Notes: generated by a model not told the origin, from the sequence alone. A stretch of 64,000 bases of DNA from Clavibacter sp. B3I6 (GCF_030816895.1 NZ_JAUSYL010000001.1:3154485-3218484), one strand, 5' to 3'; shown: positions 1 to 8,683, counted from the first letter of the stretch. Program-made: numbers and translations.

Positions 1-1671
1 CAAGAACAACCCGTATTTCCGACCCTCTTTCGCGATGCGATCAAATATACGAGAGGCATCGAGTGCATAGTCTGACGGTCGCGCGGCCACGTATCGGTGA
101 GCTTCTTCCAAGATTACGTTAACGGGCGTTGAGTTCCTAGGCTCTCGCCGGCGCAATCGTTCAAAGATTAACCGACTTGTTACAGCGGCAATAATCTCGA
201 CGGCTTCATCTTCACTTTCGTTCAGATCTATAATGGTAATTTGCGACATCTTTTTATTTTCGCCGCCGCCTTCGGGTTGCCAGCCGAGTATAAGATTTAC
301 GTACTCAATTACACTCCGCTCGTGAGGAGCCATTGTCTGGGGATCGACGCGAAGGAAGGCATAGTCTGCCCTCGTAGAGACACTTTTAAGTCGTGTAAGC
401 AGGGACGAGCAGTAGTCACGAATTTGACGGTTGCCGTGAGACTCCTCATACAGAATAGCGAGCTCCAGTGCAGGGCCTAATGTCTCGAATGCGAAAGGAG
501 CATTAGAGTATTCGGGAATGACTATGTCATCGAGTACATACTCATCAAGATAATTATTAAGTTCATCTGCTTTGATAAGTTGGCCGTAATTTAGCGCCGT
601 CAGTCGAGTGATCTTACTTCGCGTAATGTTCTCTGTGTTGAAGGTGTTTATCAGCCCTTGGATTCGTGATGCACTCGACGTGCCACTGTCGCTTGTTGCT
701 AATATACTTCGTATAGCGGACGCAAGAATATGGTCCTTGGTTGACTCAAGTCCTGGTCCTGGTGTTGCAAAGAGTGATGTCAAGCCAAGGGCTGAACGAA
801 GAGCGGGTCGCTGAGCTTTTTGGCTCGCCTGTAGGAGCAGGTCCCATTCCTCAGCGGACAGGAACCAGTGAGGCAATGTATAAGCCAGCGCTGATTCTTG
901 ACCGTTGATTACTTCTAGTTGTTGCGTCTCTGCGCCCGAAAGCTTTGCGTAAGTACGCCGGATGGGTGAACGAAATTCACTAAGTGCCTCTCGGTACTCG
1001 CCGTTTGTGTCAAATACAACAAAACTTGCCCCAATTGGATAGTGTCGCTCGGGCTTATTAAATATTGATTGTAAGATTGACGCTACGGTACAAGATTTGC
1101 CACTCCCTGTATTTCCGAGAATTGCGGCATGTCCGCCGAAGAACTCGTTGACTCGCACTTTTACTGCGTAATCATCGAAGACCACTGAGGTGCCGACGTC
1201 AAAAGCCCGCGTGCGAGTGTGGGTGCTGCCGGTGCTGGCCGGCTCAGTGGCGCCGGATACATCTAGAATGCGATCAAGGTCGTGTGTCTGCGTGTAAAGA
1301 GCGTCCGCATACAAGGGGGGAAAAACGGATATGCCAAACCGAAAAGGAGAGTCCAACCTGAATGGCAAGGTTCCTACGGGCACTACTTCGAGCGACTTTG
1401 ATGAACCTATTGCCGCTGATTCGGCGTAATCGAAGCCGGTTGGCGCATTTGTAGCTCCATCTGTCTCTCGAAGTCCGACTACTTCCGCGACGATGTAAGC
1501 CGTCTGAACGGGTATCAAAACATAAGAACCGATTCGGGCCACGTAGTGTTGCCCGTCGAATCCGACCAACGTAAAACTATCACTTCCCTGTCGAAGCTGC
1601 ACTGTGAATCGATCAGCACTTACGGAGCTTACTGTGCCGAGCGAGCGGCGACTGTCCAGTCGGCTACTCAC
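1..1671 (-). CDS. HerA-like DUF87 ATPase, partner of SIR2 (C-terminus beyond window)
   Basis: The frame stays open for 557 codons from a GTG start at 1671 to the window edge. Walker A is GNTGSGKS at about residues 186-193, and Walker B is VNVILEEAH at about 517-525, matching the HerA/FtsK hexameric ATPase class. The N-terminal ~170 residues form a HAS-barrel-like beta region. The GTG overlaps the SIR2 stop by one base (TAGTG), and an AGGAG lies 8 nt upstream inside the SIR2 gene, so the two are translationally coupled. In known Sir2-HerA anti-phage systems HerA forms a ring that carries SIR2 and controls NAD+ depletion; that role here is inferred. Codons are AT-rich compared with the rest of the window, which suggests transfer. 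The C-terminal part is not visible. Confidence 0.85.
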   Translation of the reverse strand, partial: MSSRLDSRRSLGTVSSVSADRFTVQLRQGSDSFTLVGFDGQHYVARIGSYVLIPVQTAYIVAEVVGLRETDGATNAPTGFDYAESAAIGSSKSLEVVPVGTLPFRLDSPFRFGISVFPPLYADALYTQTHDLDRILDVSGATEPASTGSTHTRTRAFDVGTSVVFDDYAVKVRVNEFFGGHAAILGNTGSGKSCTVASILQSIFNKPERHYPIGASFVVFDTNGEYREALSEFRSPIRRTYAKLSGAETQQLEVINGQESALAYTLPHWFLSAEEWDLLLQASQKAQRPALRSALGLTSLFATPGPGLESTKDHILASAIRSILATSDSGTSSASRIQGLINTFNTENITRSKITRLTALNYGQLIKADELNNYLDEYVLDDIVIPEYSNAPFAFETLGPALELAILYEESHGNRQIRDYCSSLLTRLKSVSTRADYAFLRVDPQTMAPHERSVIEYVNLILGWQPEGGGENKKMSQITIIDLNESEDEAVEIIAAVTSRLIFERLRRREPRNSTPVNVILEEAHRYVAARPSDYALDASRIFDRIAKEGRKYGLFL

Positions 1672-2951
1672 TAGTTCTGCTCCTTTGGATTCGACTGGAT
1701 TATGGATCGTAGGAGATTCTCGATTGCGGAGTCTGTTGGATCTTCTCCCAGCGAGGGCATAATGTCGTCTACGAAGTTGACGAAGTAGTGCGCCTTCCAT
1801 TCGGCAGTTGATTCTTCTGTGCCGATTATCCAAATTCGGGGGTCATCAAGCTCCCGTAGCTGGCGCACAAGAGGACTGGCGTCGGGGTCAACGAAAGCTA
1901 CTAGGCGGAATGTCGGAATGGTAAGCGCTTGGAAAATAATGTTGTTAACGTGCTCATCGCCGAACCCGTAGCCGATCGTTATAAGAGCGCTTTGCTCGCG
2001 CGCGACTCGGGACTGCAGCTCTCGAAACATGTCAGAGTACGGGGAAGCGAAACTTGCGTTTTGTTTTGCTGGTGTCGGGTAGATCAAGAGAGTGTCCAGC
2101 TTTAGCTCTGACTCATGGGGCCATGATTCGACCACGGGAAATAGGCCGTCTCGTGTTGATTGCCAACTTAGTGACCCATGAAGTTTGGCAAAGTACAAAA
2201 GGCTTTCCACAGAACTCCATCTGTGCTGACTTATGTTCATTTGCTCTGCAATGGTGTAGCGAAATGTTGACGGATTGAATCTACGCTCGATGGATCCTTG
2301 GAAGCCGTTGATATAAGGAATGCTGAGTCGATCCATGGCGAGCTCGTTGAACAGGTCGTAGTTTGTAGTGAAGATCCATGGTCGAGCCAAGTTCTTGTCG
2401 CGCTGTGAAAGCCTGCGATAAAAGCGCTCGTAGGTTTTCAAAACCGTGCCATCTGAATCGTCGGTTTGCCCAGTAATGCAGACCTTCAGGACGTGAAGTT
2501 TGACAGCGGATATTACCTCATTGACTAGCGGCAATGCCGCTGCCAAAGTGTGATTCTCGACCTGCTCCAGGGTGAATCGGAATCCGTATAAGACTTCCAT
2601 GAGGCGCTCTAGATTGTTTGAAAAAGCTGGATCTTGCAGGTCCAGCCCTAAAGTTTTCTTTAGCTCAGCTTTTTTGTCTTCCGATACTGCGCCGGAAGTC
2701 AGGAAGGCTTTGGCTAGTGGGCCCATTGTAGGAATGCCTAATTCTTTGGATCCATTCCAGCTAGACGAGCACCCTGAGCCGAGCAAAAATGACAGGTGCT
2801 TCGAGTTCATTGCATCGGCTACATCGCGTCGAACAATCGCAAGCGCATCGTTGGGTGTAGAGCCCGCCGAACCCGCCAGGACGTTGTGTCGGCCCTTGTA
2901 TATCGCAACTTGTTTCGGAGGCTGTGCGGCAATAGGGTCGGTGTCGCTCAT
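1671..2951 (-). CDS. SIR2-domain protein (predicted NADase effector of Sir2-HerA)
   Basis: The 426-residue product carries the SIR2 signature in order: LLGSGCSSS (about 56-64), TTNYD (about 195-199), KLHGS with the probable catalytic His (about 256-260), and GYGFGDEHVN (about 327-336). This fits the bacterial SIR2_2 family that hydrolyses NAD+ rather than deacetylating proteins. I chose the ATG at 2951 because GGAGGA lies 7 nt upstream; an in-frame TTG five codons earlier lies next to that Shine-Dalgarno and is less likely. The gene comes first in a two-gene operon with the HerA-like ATPase, the layout of Sir2-HerA (Nezha-type) abortive-infection modules. GC is near 50% by eye, far below the neighbourhood. 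NADase activity and phage defence are inferred from family and context. Confidence 0.85.
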   Translation of the reverse strand: MSDTDPIAAQPPKQVAIYKGRHNVLAGSAGSTPNDALAIVRRDVADAMNSKHLSFLLGSGCSSSWNGSKELGIPTMGPLAKAFLTSGAVSEDKKAELKKTLGLDLQDPAFSNNLERLMEVLYGFRFTLEQVENHTLAAALPLVNEVISAVKLHVLKVCITGQTDDSDGTVLKTYERFYRRLSQRDKNLARPWIFTTNYDLFNELAMDRLSIPYINGFQGSIERRFNPSTFRYTIAEQMNISQHRWSSVESLLYFAKLHGSLSWQSTRDGLFPVVESWPHESELKLDTLLIYPTPAKQNASFASPYSDMFRELQSRVAREQSALITIGYGFGDEHVNNIIFQALTIPTFRLVAFVDPDASPLVRQLRELDDPRIWIIGTEESTAEWKAHYFVNFVDDIMPSLGEDPTDSAIENLLRSIIQSNPKEQN

Positions 2952-3040
2952 AACGAAATCCTCCAACTGGTGCTGCGCGGCGCGGCTCCATCTGGTGCCA
3001 AGCTAGATGACCGGAGGGGGCTGTTGGGCTCCTTTGCCTA

Positions 3041-3055
3041 CCCCCGATATGGGGG
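3041..3055. promoter_or_regulatory. Short hairpin upstream of SIR2-HerA
   Basis: CCCCC and GGGGG flank GATAT about 90 bp upstream of the SIR2 start. It could be an operator or leader hairpin of the defence operon. No convincing -10/-35 pair was found around it. Confidence 0.3.
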
Positions 3056-3205
3056 CTTGTTGGAATCGCAGTTGCGGCCACTGTAGATCCCATGGGGCGA
3101 AGCCCTCCGAGCCGAGGCATAGTCCACTGTTTGTGTTCAGAAGACGGGGATCGCTTCAGCGCAAAGGCCCAAGTCGCGTGTGCTGTCATTTTTGATGACG
3201 TCTGG

Positions 3206-3991
3206 TTACAACGAATTCCCGGCTTGCGCGGGCGCCGGCCAGCGCACGTCGTCGGAGGAGACGAGCGGCGCATCCGCGCACCCGTCGAGCACGCGCGCCA
3301 TGGCGTCGCGCTCGGCCCGCGTGACGCTGAGCTCGGTGCGCACCTTGACGGACACCTGCCGGGCCACGAGCGCGCACGCGTCCCGCGGGTCCTCCGGCAG
3401 CCACGCGTCCGCCGTCGCGTCCGACTTCGAAGCGTTCTCGGCACCGGACGCGGCCACCAGCTCGAGCGGGTCGTTCGCGAACGCCGCGCGGTAGTCCGCG
3501 TCCCACCGCCACGCGCCCGACGACCAGGCGTCCGACAGCGACACGACGTGGTCGATCTGCACCGCCTCCGGATCCCGCGACCGGTCGAAGCGGATCCGCT
3601 CTCCCGAGTACGGGTCCTCGAGCACGCCCGCCTGCACGACGCAGCCGCGCGTGCCGTCGCGGATCTCGGCGTCCCGGAGGTCGCGCCGCAGCACGTCGTT
3701 GCGGGTGTCGCAGCCGTTGCGGTCCACGTCCTCGCGCCACGCGAAGGACTCCCGGTCGTAGCCGGGCACCCGGTCCTCGGTCCGCACCTCGAGCCCGTCG
3801 AGGGCGAGGCGCGCGGATCCGGTCGCCCCCGGCTCCGCGCCGAGCCCCGACCCCGGCGCCCCGCCCACCGAGCCCGCACCGGGTCCGGATCCCGGGTCGC
3901 CGCGCCACTGCACGAGCCCTGCGACGATCACCAGCACGAGCGCCGCGAGCGTCACCAGCACCGGGGTCCGCCGCCGCCGCCGCCGCGTCAC
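3206..3991 (-). CDS. Membrane-anchored HNH family nuclease (DUF1524-like)
   Basis: The 261-residue protein starts at a GTG (3991) that overlaps the stop of the upstream MFS gene (GTGA), so translation is coupled. An Arg-rich N-terminus is followed by one hydrophobic segment (about residues 10-28) and a Gly/Ala/Pro-rich linker, consistent with an anchored or exported protein. The C-terminal domain has the DUF1524/GmrSD-C type HNH pattern: IDHVVSLSDAW, then ANDPLELVA, then ASKSD followed by a Trp. Family members are metal-dependent nucleases, many of them secreted; a role in DNA scavenging is only a guess. The gene ends in TAA, unusual here, right at the GC boundary with the SIR2-HerA segment. 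Confidence 0.75.
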   Translation of the reverse strand: MTRRRRRRTPVLVTLAALVLVIVAGLVQWRGDPGSGPGAGSVGGAPGSGLGAEPGATGSARLALDGLEVRTEDRVPGYDRESFAWREDVDRNGCDTRNDVLRRDLRDAEIRDGTRGCVVQAGVLEDPYSGERIRFDRSRDPEAVQIDHVVSLSDAWSSGAWRWDADYRAAFANDPLELVAASGAENASKSDATADAWLPEDPRDACALVARQVSVKVRTELSVTRAERDAMARVLDGCADAPLVSSDDVRWPAPAQAGNSL

Positions 3992-5340
3992 GGGGTGGGG
4001 TTCCGGGAGTCGTAGTGCTCGAACGACGGCAGCGCCCGGATGAGGATCCACACCACCACCGCGATGAGCAGTCCGCCCACGAGGGACGGCACCCACAGCG
4101 CCGCGAACGCGGTCACGATGCCGATGTAGGCGTCGCCGAGCCGCGGCCCGCCCGTCACCACGACGATGAAGATGCCCTGCAGCCGCCCGCGCATGTTGTC
4201 GGGCACCGCGGTCTGCAGCATGGTGTTGCGGAAGATCGAGGAGATGTTGTCGGCCGCGCCCGTGCAGGCGAGGAGCACGGAGGCGGCGACGATGCCGGGC
4301 ACGCTGGCATCCTCGATGCGCGATCCGATGCCGTGCAGCACGCCCGGCTGGGACGCGAGGAGGAGCACGAGCCCGAACCCGGCGGTCGAGAGGCCGTAGG
4401 CGACGATGGCCCAGCGGATCGCGCGGCCGTGCCGCGTCACGCGTCCGACGGAGCCGCTCAGCAGGCTGCTCACGAGGCTGCCGACGGCGCCCGCCGCCGT
4501 CAGGATGCCGACGGTCACCGGCCCGCCGCCCAGGACCACCGCGCCCACCGCGGGGAAGAGCACGCGGGGCTGCCCGAAGGTCATGGCGATGATGTCGACG
4601 ATGAACGACATGCGGATGTTGGGCGCGGTCCGGAGGAACCCGATCCCGTAGCGGATGGACGCGAGTCCCGGCCTCTGCACCTCGCCCTCGGGCGCGATCC
4701 GCGGCAGCGCGAGCACGCCCGTGAACGCGGCGAGGAAGAGGACGGCGTCCACCGTGTAGGTCCACTGGAACCCGACGGTCGCCACGAGCACGCCCGCGAG
4801 CGCCGGGCCGACCGTGACCATGACGCCCAGGCTGATCCCGCCGAGCGCGCTGGCCGCGGGCAGGAGGTGCGCCGGGAGGATGCGGGGGAGGATCGCCTGC
4901 CGGCTCGTGCCGATCACGGTCGCCGCGACCGCGTTGAGGATGCTCAGCGCGTAGAGCGACCACACGGTCTCCGCGTGCGTCCACGCGAGCAGCGCCAGCG
5001 CGATGGTCGAGCCCCACGCGGCGCACGACGCGATGAGCGCGACCTTCCGCCGGTCGAAGGCGTCCGCGAGCATCCCGCCGTAGAGGCCCGCGAGGATCAT
5101 CGGCACGAGCGACAGCACGCCCACGAGCGCCACGGCCCCGGTGGATCCGGTGATCTCGTACACGTGCAGCCCGATCGCCACGATGGTCATCTGGCTGCCG
5201 ATGCCCGCGATCGCGTTGCCCGCCCAGAGCCGGGCGAAGGCCGGGCTCTCCCGCAGGGGCGTCAGGTCGACGAAGTGGCTGCCGCGCACCTGCCGCTCGT
5301 CGGGGATGGGGATGGGGGAGGTCTCTGGCGGGGTGCTCAC
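3988..5340 (-). CDS. MFS transporter (MFS_3/EntS-like exporter)
   Basis: The product of about 450 residues has some twelve hydrophobic helices and a typical MFS loop 2-3 region (GGMLADAFDRRKV). The overall pattern fits the drug/siderophore exporter group MFS_3; the substrate cannot be read from sequence. I placed the start at GTG 5340, just before the conserved N-terminal region; an upstream in-frame GTG at 5391 would add 17 residues, and neither has an ideal Shine-Dalgarno. The 3' end overlaps the HNH nuclease start by 4 bp, so the two genes form an operon. The gene diverges from rpsO. Confidence 0.8.
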   Translation of the reverse strand: MSTPPETSPIPIPDERQVRGSHFVDLTPLRESPAFARLWAGNAIAGIGSQMTIVAIGLHVYEITGSTGAVALVGVLSLVPMILAGLYGGMLADAFDRRKVALIASCAAWGSTIALALLAWTHAETVWSLYALSILNAVAATVIGTSRQAILPRILPAHLLPAASALGGISLGVMVTVGPALAGVLVATVGFQWTYTVDAVLFLAAFTGVLALPRIAPEGEVQRPGLASIRYGIGFLRTAPNIRMSFIVDIIAMTFGQPRVLFPAVGAVVLGGGPVTVGILTAAGAVGSLVSSLLSGSVGRVTRHGRAIRWAIVAYGLSTAGFGLVLLLASQPGVLHGIGSRIEDASVPGIVAASVLLACTGAADNISSIFRNTMLQTAVPDNMRGRLQGIFIVVVTGGPRLGDAYIGIVTAFAALWVPSLVGGLLIAVVVWILIRALPSFEHYDSRNPTP

Positions 5341-5446
5341 GTGTCGCTGCGTCGTCTCTCTGGAGTGGATTTCCACGCTAGCCGAGATCACCGACGCGGC
5401 CGCCGTCGCGCCGCGTGCGCCAGCGGGTGCGGCCCTCTCCCTCTGG

Positions 5447-5452
5447 TATGCT
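5447..5452 (+). promoter_or_regulatory. Candidate -10 of rpsO (TATGCT)
   Basis: TATGCT lies about 90 bp upstream of the rpsO ATG in a GC-rich setting and fits the actinobacterial TANNNT -10 pattern. The leader would be about 85 nt. Confidence 0.5.
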
Positions 5453-5543
5453 CGTGCGGTTGCCGTCTGAACGGCCGCGGATCAAGAGAGCTCGCACATC
5501 CTGTGACGGGCGCCGCGCAACGAACACGAGAGGGGATCATCAC

Positions 5544-5813
5544 ATGGCTCTGGAAGCAGACGTCAAGAAGGCGATCATCGACGAGTACGCGACCCACCCC
5601 GGTGACACCGGATCCCCCGAGGTGCAGATCGCGCTCCTCACCAAGCGGATCACGGGCCTCACCGAGCACCTGAAGGAGCACAAGCACGACCACCACACGC
5701 GTCGTGGCCTGCTCCTCCTGGTCGGCCAGCGTCGTCGTCTCCTCGGCTACCTGTCCAACGTCGACATCGAGCGCTACCGCGCCCTGATCGTCCGCCTGGG
5801 CATCCGCCGCTGA
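5544..5813 (+). CDS. rpsO: 30S ribosomal protein S15
   Basis: The 89-residue product is full length for S15, which binds the central domain of 16S rRNA early in 30S assembly. It carries the conserved GDTGSPEVQIALLT segment, the HKHDHHTRRGLL region and YRALIVRLGIRR at the C-terminus. The ATG follows GAGAGGGG by about 8 nt. The gene sits immediately upstream of pnp, the usual order in actinobacteria. A hairpin follows the stop, so pnp probably also has its own promoter. In many bacteria S15 represses its own translation through the leader; I see no specific proof of that here. Confidence 0.98.
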   Translation: MALEADVKKAIIDEYATHPGDTGSPEVQIALLTKRITGLTEHLKEHKHDHHTRRGLLLLVGQRRRLLGYLSNVDIERYRALIVRLGIRR

Positions 5814-5852
5814 CACGCACCACGCGTCGCTGATCGCATCACGACGAACGCG

Positions 5853-5882
5853 CGAGCCGTCACCCTCCGGGGTGGCGGCTCG
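5853..5882 (+). terminator. Hairpin after rpsO
   Basis: CGAGCCGTCACC pairs with GGTGGCGGCTCG (12 bp, one G-U) around a short loop, 40 bp after the rpsO stop. No U-tract follows. Confidence 0.6.
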
Positions 5883-6016
5883 TCCGCGGTTAAGGGGAGC
5901 GTCGCCCGCCCGACACCCGGCGATCCCGGTCCTCCGGGGCCCGGAAGGGGTCCGGTGCTACCATGGACGCAGTGATCCGACGGGCGCCCAGCGTCACGAC
6001 GGGATCACGACAGATG

Positions 6017-6040
6017 GAGCTGGCCGGCAGGAGCTGGCCG
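6017..6040 (+). repeat. Tandem 10-mer in pnp leader
   Basis: GAGCTGGCCG occurs at 6017-6026 and again at 6031-6040, separated by GCAG, in the probable untranslated leader of pnp. Confidence 0.5.
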
Positions 6041-6288
6041 TTGGTGGTGGTATTCCGAGTCGCTCGGAGCATTCCCACTGATGGTCAGACATGCGCCCGC
6101 CGCCGTCGGCCACCGGCCGCCGAGCGGAACCAGCCGCGCACGTGCACCCGGGATCCGCATCAGGCGGACCCCGACGTGTCGCCTCGCCCGCTCCTCCTCT
6201 GTCGCAGGAGGTCCGCATCCACACGGGATGCAGGACGAGCGCCCGACGGGCGTCGCCGAGAGGCGCAACACGAAGGAGAGAGACCTCA

Positions 6289-8562
6289 ATGGAAGGTCCA
6301 GAGATCAAGTTCGCCGAGGCAGTCCTCGACAACGGCAAGTACGGAACGCGCACGGTCCGGTTCGAGGCCGGCCGCCTCGCGCAGCAGGCGCAGGGCGCGG
6401 TCGCCGCGTACCTCGACGAGGACACCATGCTGCTGTCCGCCACCTCGGTGGGCAAGCACCCGAAGGACAACTTCGACTTCTTCCCCCTGACCATCGACGT
6501 CGAGGAGCGCAGCTACGCCGCGGGCAAGATCCCCGGCTCGTTCTTCCGCCGCGAGGGCCGCCCCTCCACCGAGGCGATCCTCGTCTGCCGCCTCATCGAC
6601 CGGCCGCTGCGCCCGTCGTTCATCACGGGCCTCCGCAACGAGGTCCAGGTCGTCATCACCGTCCTCAGCATCGCGCCGGACGAGTTCTACGACAGCCTCG
6701 CCATCAACGCGGCGAGCGCCTCGAGCATGCTCTCGGGCATCCCGTTCTCCGGCCCCATCGCGGGTGTGCGCCTCGCGCTCATCGGCGACCAGTGGGTCGT
6801 CTTCCCGAAGCACTCGCAGCTCAAGGAGGCCGTCTTCGACATCACCGTCGCCGGCCGCGTCGTCACCGACTCTGAGGGCAACGAGGACGTCGCGATCATG
6901 ATGGTCGAGGCCGAGGCCACCGAGGGTGCCTGGGACCTCATCCAGGCCGGCGCCACCAAGCCCGACGAGGCCGTCGTCGCGCAGGGCCTCGAGGCCGCGA
7001 AGCCGTTCATCCAGCAGCTCGTCGCCGCGCAGGCCTCGCTCGCGCAGCAGGCCGCGAAGCCCACGGTCGACTACCCCGTCTTCCTGCCGTACGCGCAGGA
7101 GTCGTACGACGCCGTCTCGGCCCTCGCCCTCGACGAGCTGGGCACCGTGTACCAGATCGCCGACAAGATCGAGCGCCAGGACGCCGACGACGCGCTCAAG
7201 ACCCGCACCAAGGAGGCCGTGGCCGCCAAGGTCGAGGCCGGCGAGCTGCCGCAGTCGGCGCTCACCGAGTTCTCCGCGGCGTACAAGTCCGTCACGAAGA
7301 CCGTCGTCCGCGGCCGGATCCTCCGCGACGGCATCCGCATGGACGGGCGCGGCCTCGCCGACATCCGCCCGCTCGACGCCGAGGTGCAGGTCATCCCGCG
7401 CGTCCACGGCTCGGCCATCTTCCAGCGCGGCGAGACCCAGATCCTGGGCGTCACCACGCTGAACATGCTCAAGATGGAGCAGCAGATCGACTCGCTGAGC
7501 CCCATCACGAAGAAGCGCTACCTGCACCACTACAACTTCCCGCCCTACTCCACCGGTGAGACCGGTCGCGTCGGGTCGCCGAAGCGCCGCGAGATCGGGC
7601 ACGGCTTCCTCGCCGAGCGCGCCCTCGTGCCGGTGCTGCCGAGCCGCGAGGACTTCCCCTACGCGATCCGCCAGGTGTCCGAGGCCCTCGGGTCCAACGG
7701 CTCCACGTCGATGGGCTCCGTCTGCGCCTCGACCCTGTCGCTGCTGAACGCAGGTGTGCCGCTGCGCGCGCCCGTCGCCGGCATCGCCATGGGCCTCGTG
7801 TCCGACACCGTCGACGGCCAGGTCCGCTACGCCGCCCTCACCGACATCCTCGGTGCCGAGGACGCGCTCGGCGACATGGACTTCAAGGTCGCCGGCACGT
7901 CCGAGTTCGTCACGGCCATCCAGCTGGACACGAAGCTCGACGGCATCCCCACGTCGGTCCTCGACGGCGCCCTCAAGCAGGCGAAGGAGGCCCGCACGGC
8001 CATCCTCGGCGTGCTGAACCAGGCCATCGACGCCCCCGACGAGATGGCCCCGACCGCGCCTCGCGTGATCTCGGTCAACATCCCCGTCGACAAGATCGGC
8101 GAGCTGATCGGCCCGAAGGGCAAGACGATCAACGCCATCCAGGACGAGACCGGCGCCGACATCTCCATCGAGGAGGACGGCACCGTCTACATCGGCGCCG
8201 TCGACGGCCCGTCGGCGGAGGCCGCGCGTGCGCAGGTCAACGCCATCGCGAACCCGACGAACCCCGAGGTCGGCGAGTCCTTCCTCGGCACCGTCGTCAA
8301 GATCGCGACGTTCGGCGCGTTCGTCTCGCTGCTCCCCGGCAAGGACGGCCTGCTGCACATCAGCGAGGTCCGCAAGCTCGCCGGCGGCAAGCGCGTCGAG
8401 AACGTCGAGGACGTGCTCGGCGTCGGCCAGAAGATCCTGGTGGAGATCACCAAGATCGACGACCGCGGCAAGCTCTCGCTCGCCCCGGTGATGGAGGAGC
8501 CCGCCGATCAGGAGGGCCGCGACGCCGCGAGCGAGGGCCCCGAGGCCCCCGCCGAGGGCTAG
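6289..8562 (+). CDS. pnp: Polyribonucleotide nucleotidyltransferase (PNPase)
   Basis: The 757-residue enzyme is a phosphate-dependent 3'-5' exoribonuclease and RNA-tailing enzyme. It shows two RNase PH domains (about 15-145 and 340-560) joined by a helical linker, with the conserved FPPYSTGETGR stretch near residue 417. A KH domain with GPKG follows at about 608, then an S1 domain at about 662-735 (GTVVKIATFGAFV). The ATG at 6289 has AAGGAGAG upstream; upstream in-frame codons are composition artefacts. An acidic tail follows the S1 domain. RNase J, encoded at 19118, is the likely 5'-end counterpart in RNA decay. A strong hairpin ends the gene. Confidence 0.97.
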   Translation: MEGPEIKFAEAVLDNGKYGTRTVRFEAGRLAQQAQGAVAAYLDEDTMLLSATSVGKHPKDNFDFFPLTIDVEERSYAAGKIPGSFFRREGRPSTEAILVCRLIDRPLRPSFITGLRNEVQVVITVLSIAPDEFYDSLAINAASASSMLSGIPFSGPIAGVRLALIGDQWVVFPKHSQLKEAVFDITVAGRVVTDSEGNEDVAIMMVEAEATEGAWDLIQAGATKPDEAVVAQGLEAAKPFIQQLVAAQASLAQQAAKPTVDYPVFLPYAQESYDAVSALALDELGTVYQIADKIERQDADDALKTRTKEAVAAKVEAGELPQSALTEFSAAYKSVTKTVVRGRILRDGIRMDGRGLADIRPLDAEVQVIPRVHGSAIFQRGETQILGVTTLNMLKMEQQIDSLSPITKKRYLHHYNFPPYSTGETGRVGSPKRREIGHGFLAERALVPVLPSREDFPYAIRQVSEALGSNGSTSMGSVCASTLSLLNAGVPLRAPVAGIAMGLVSDTVDGQVRYAALTDILGAEDALGDMDFKVAGTSEFVTAIQLDTKLDGIPTSVLDGALKQAKEARTAILGVLNQAIDAPDEMAPTAPRVISVNIPVDKIGELIGPKGKTINAIQDETGADISIEEDGTVYIGAVDGPSAEAARAQVNAIANPTNPEVGESFLGTVVKIATFGAFVSLLPGKDGLLHISEVRKLAGGKRVENVEDVLGVGQKILVEITKIDDRGKLSLAPVMEEPADQEGRDAASEGPEAPAEG

Positions 8563-8584
8563 TCCCGACGCACCCCGCACGACC

Positions 8585-8620
8585 CGGATGCCCGTCCCAC
8601 CTCGGTGGGGCGGGCATCCG
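8585..8620 (+). terminator. Terminator of pnp
   Basis: CGGATGCCCGTCCCACC pairs with GGTGGGGCGGGCATCCG (17 bp, one G-U), starting 23 bp after the stop. Outer CACGAC/TCGTG bases extend the stem. No U-tract follows. Confidence 0.8.
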
Positions 8621-8683
8621 TCGTGTGCGGGCCGTCCTGCGACGCCCCGGGGAGCGCGCTCAGCGAGCCCGGGTGCGGCCGGG

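Larger units (their letters stand above)
1..3205. other. Low-GC accessory (defence) island segment
   Basis: From the left edge to about 3205 the DNA is visibly AT-richer (roughly half GC) than the rest, which is above 70% GC. It contains ATA, TTA and AGT codons that are almost absent elsewhere. The change is abrupt near the end of the HNH gene. No integrase, tRNA or terminal repeat is visible in the part included here, and the left border is outside the window. Confidence 0.7.
5814..6288 (+). promoter_or_regulatory. rpsO-pnp intergenic region and pnp leader
   Basis: This 475-bp gap holds the rpsO hairpin, a possible -10 (TACCAT, 5959-5964), a tandem 10-mer (6017-6040), a CCGAG/CTCGG hairpin (6055-6067) and a good Shine-Dalgarno just before pnp. 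In enterobacteria and Streptomyces the rpsO-pnp spacer or leader is folded and used for control by RNase III or PNPase; similar control here is inferred. No convincing gene was seen. Confidence 0.45.

Noticed and set aside
241..814. Two small plus-strand frames opposite HerA
   Set aside because: They are antisense to a continuous HerA frame with intact Walker motifs and have no recognisable content.
2761..3879. Long frames around the SIR2/HNH junction on both strands
   Set aside because: They cross the island boundary and mix composition types. Only the SIR2 and HNH frames carry family motifs.
5341..5391. Extended MFS start at GTG 5391
   Set aside because: The added 17 residues lie before the conserved MFS N-terminus and lack a clear Shine-Dalgarno. 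It cannot be excluded, so it is noted only as an alternative.
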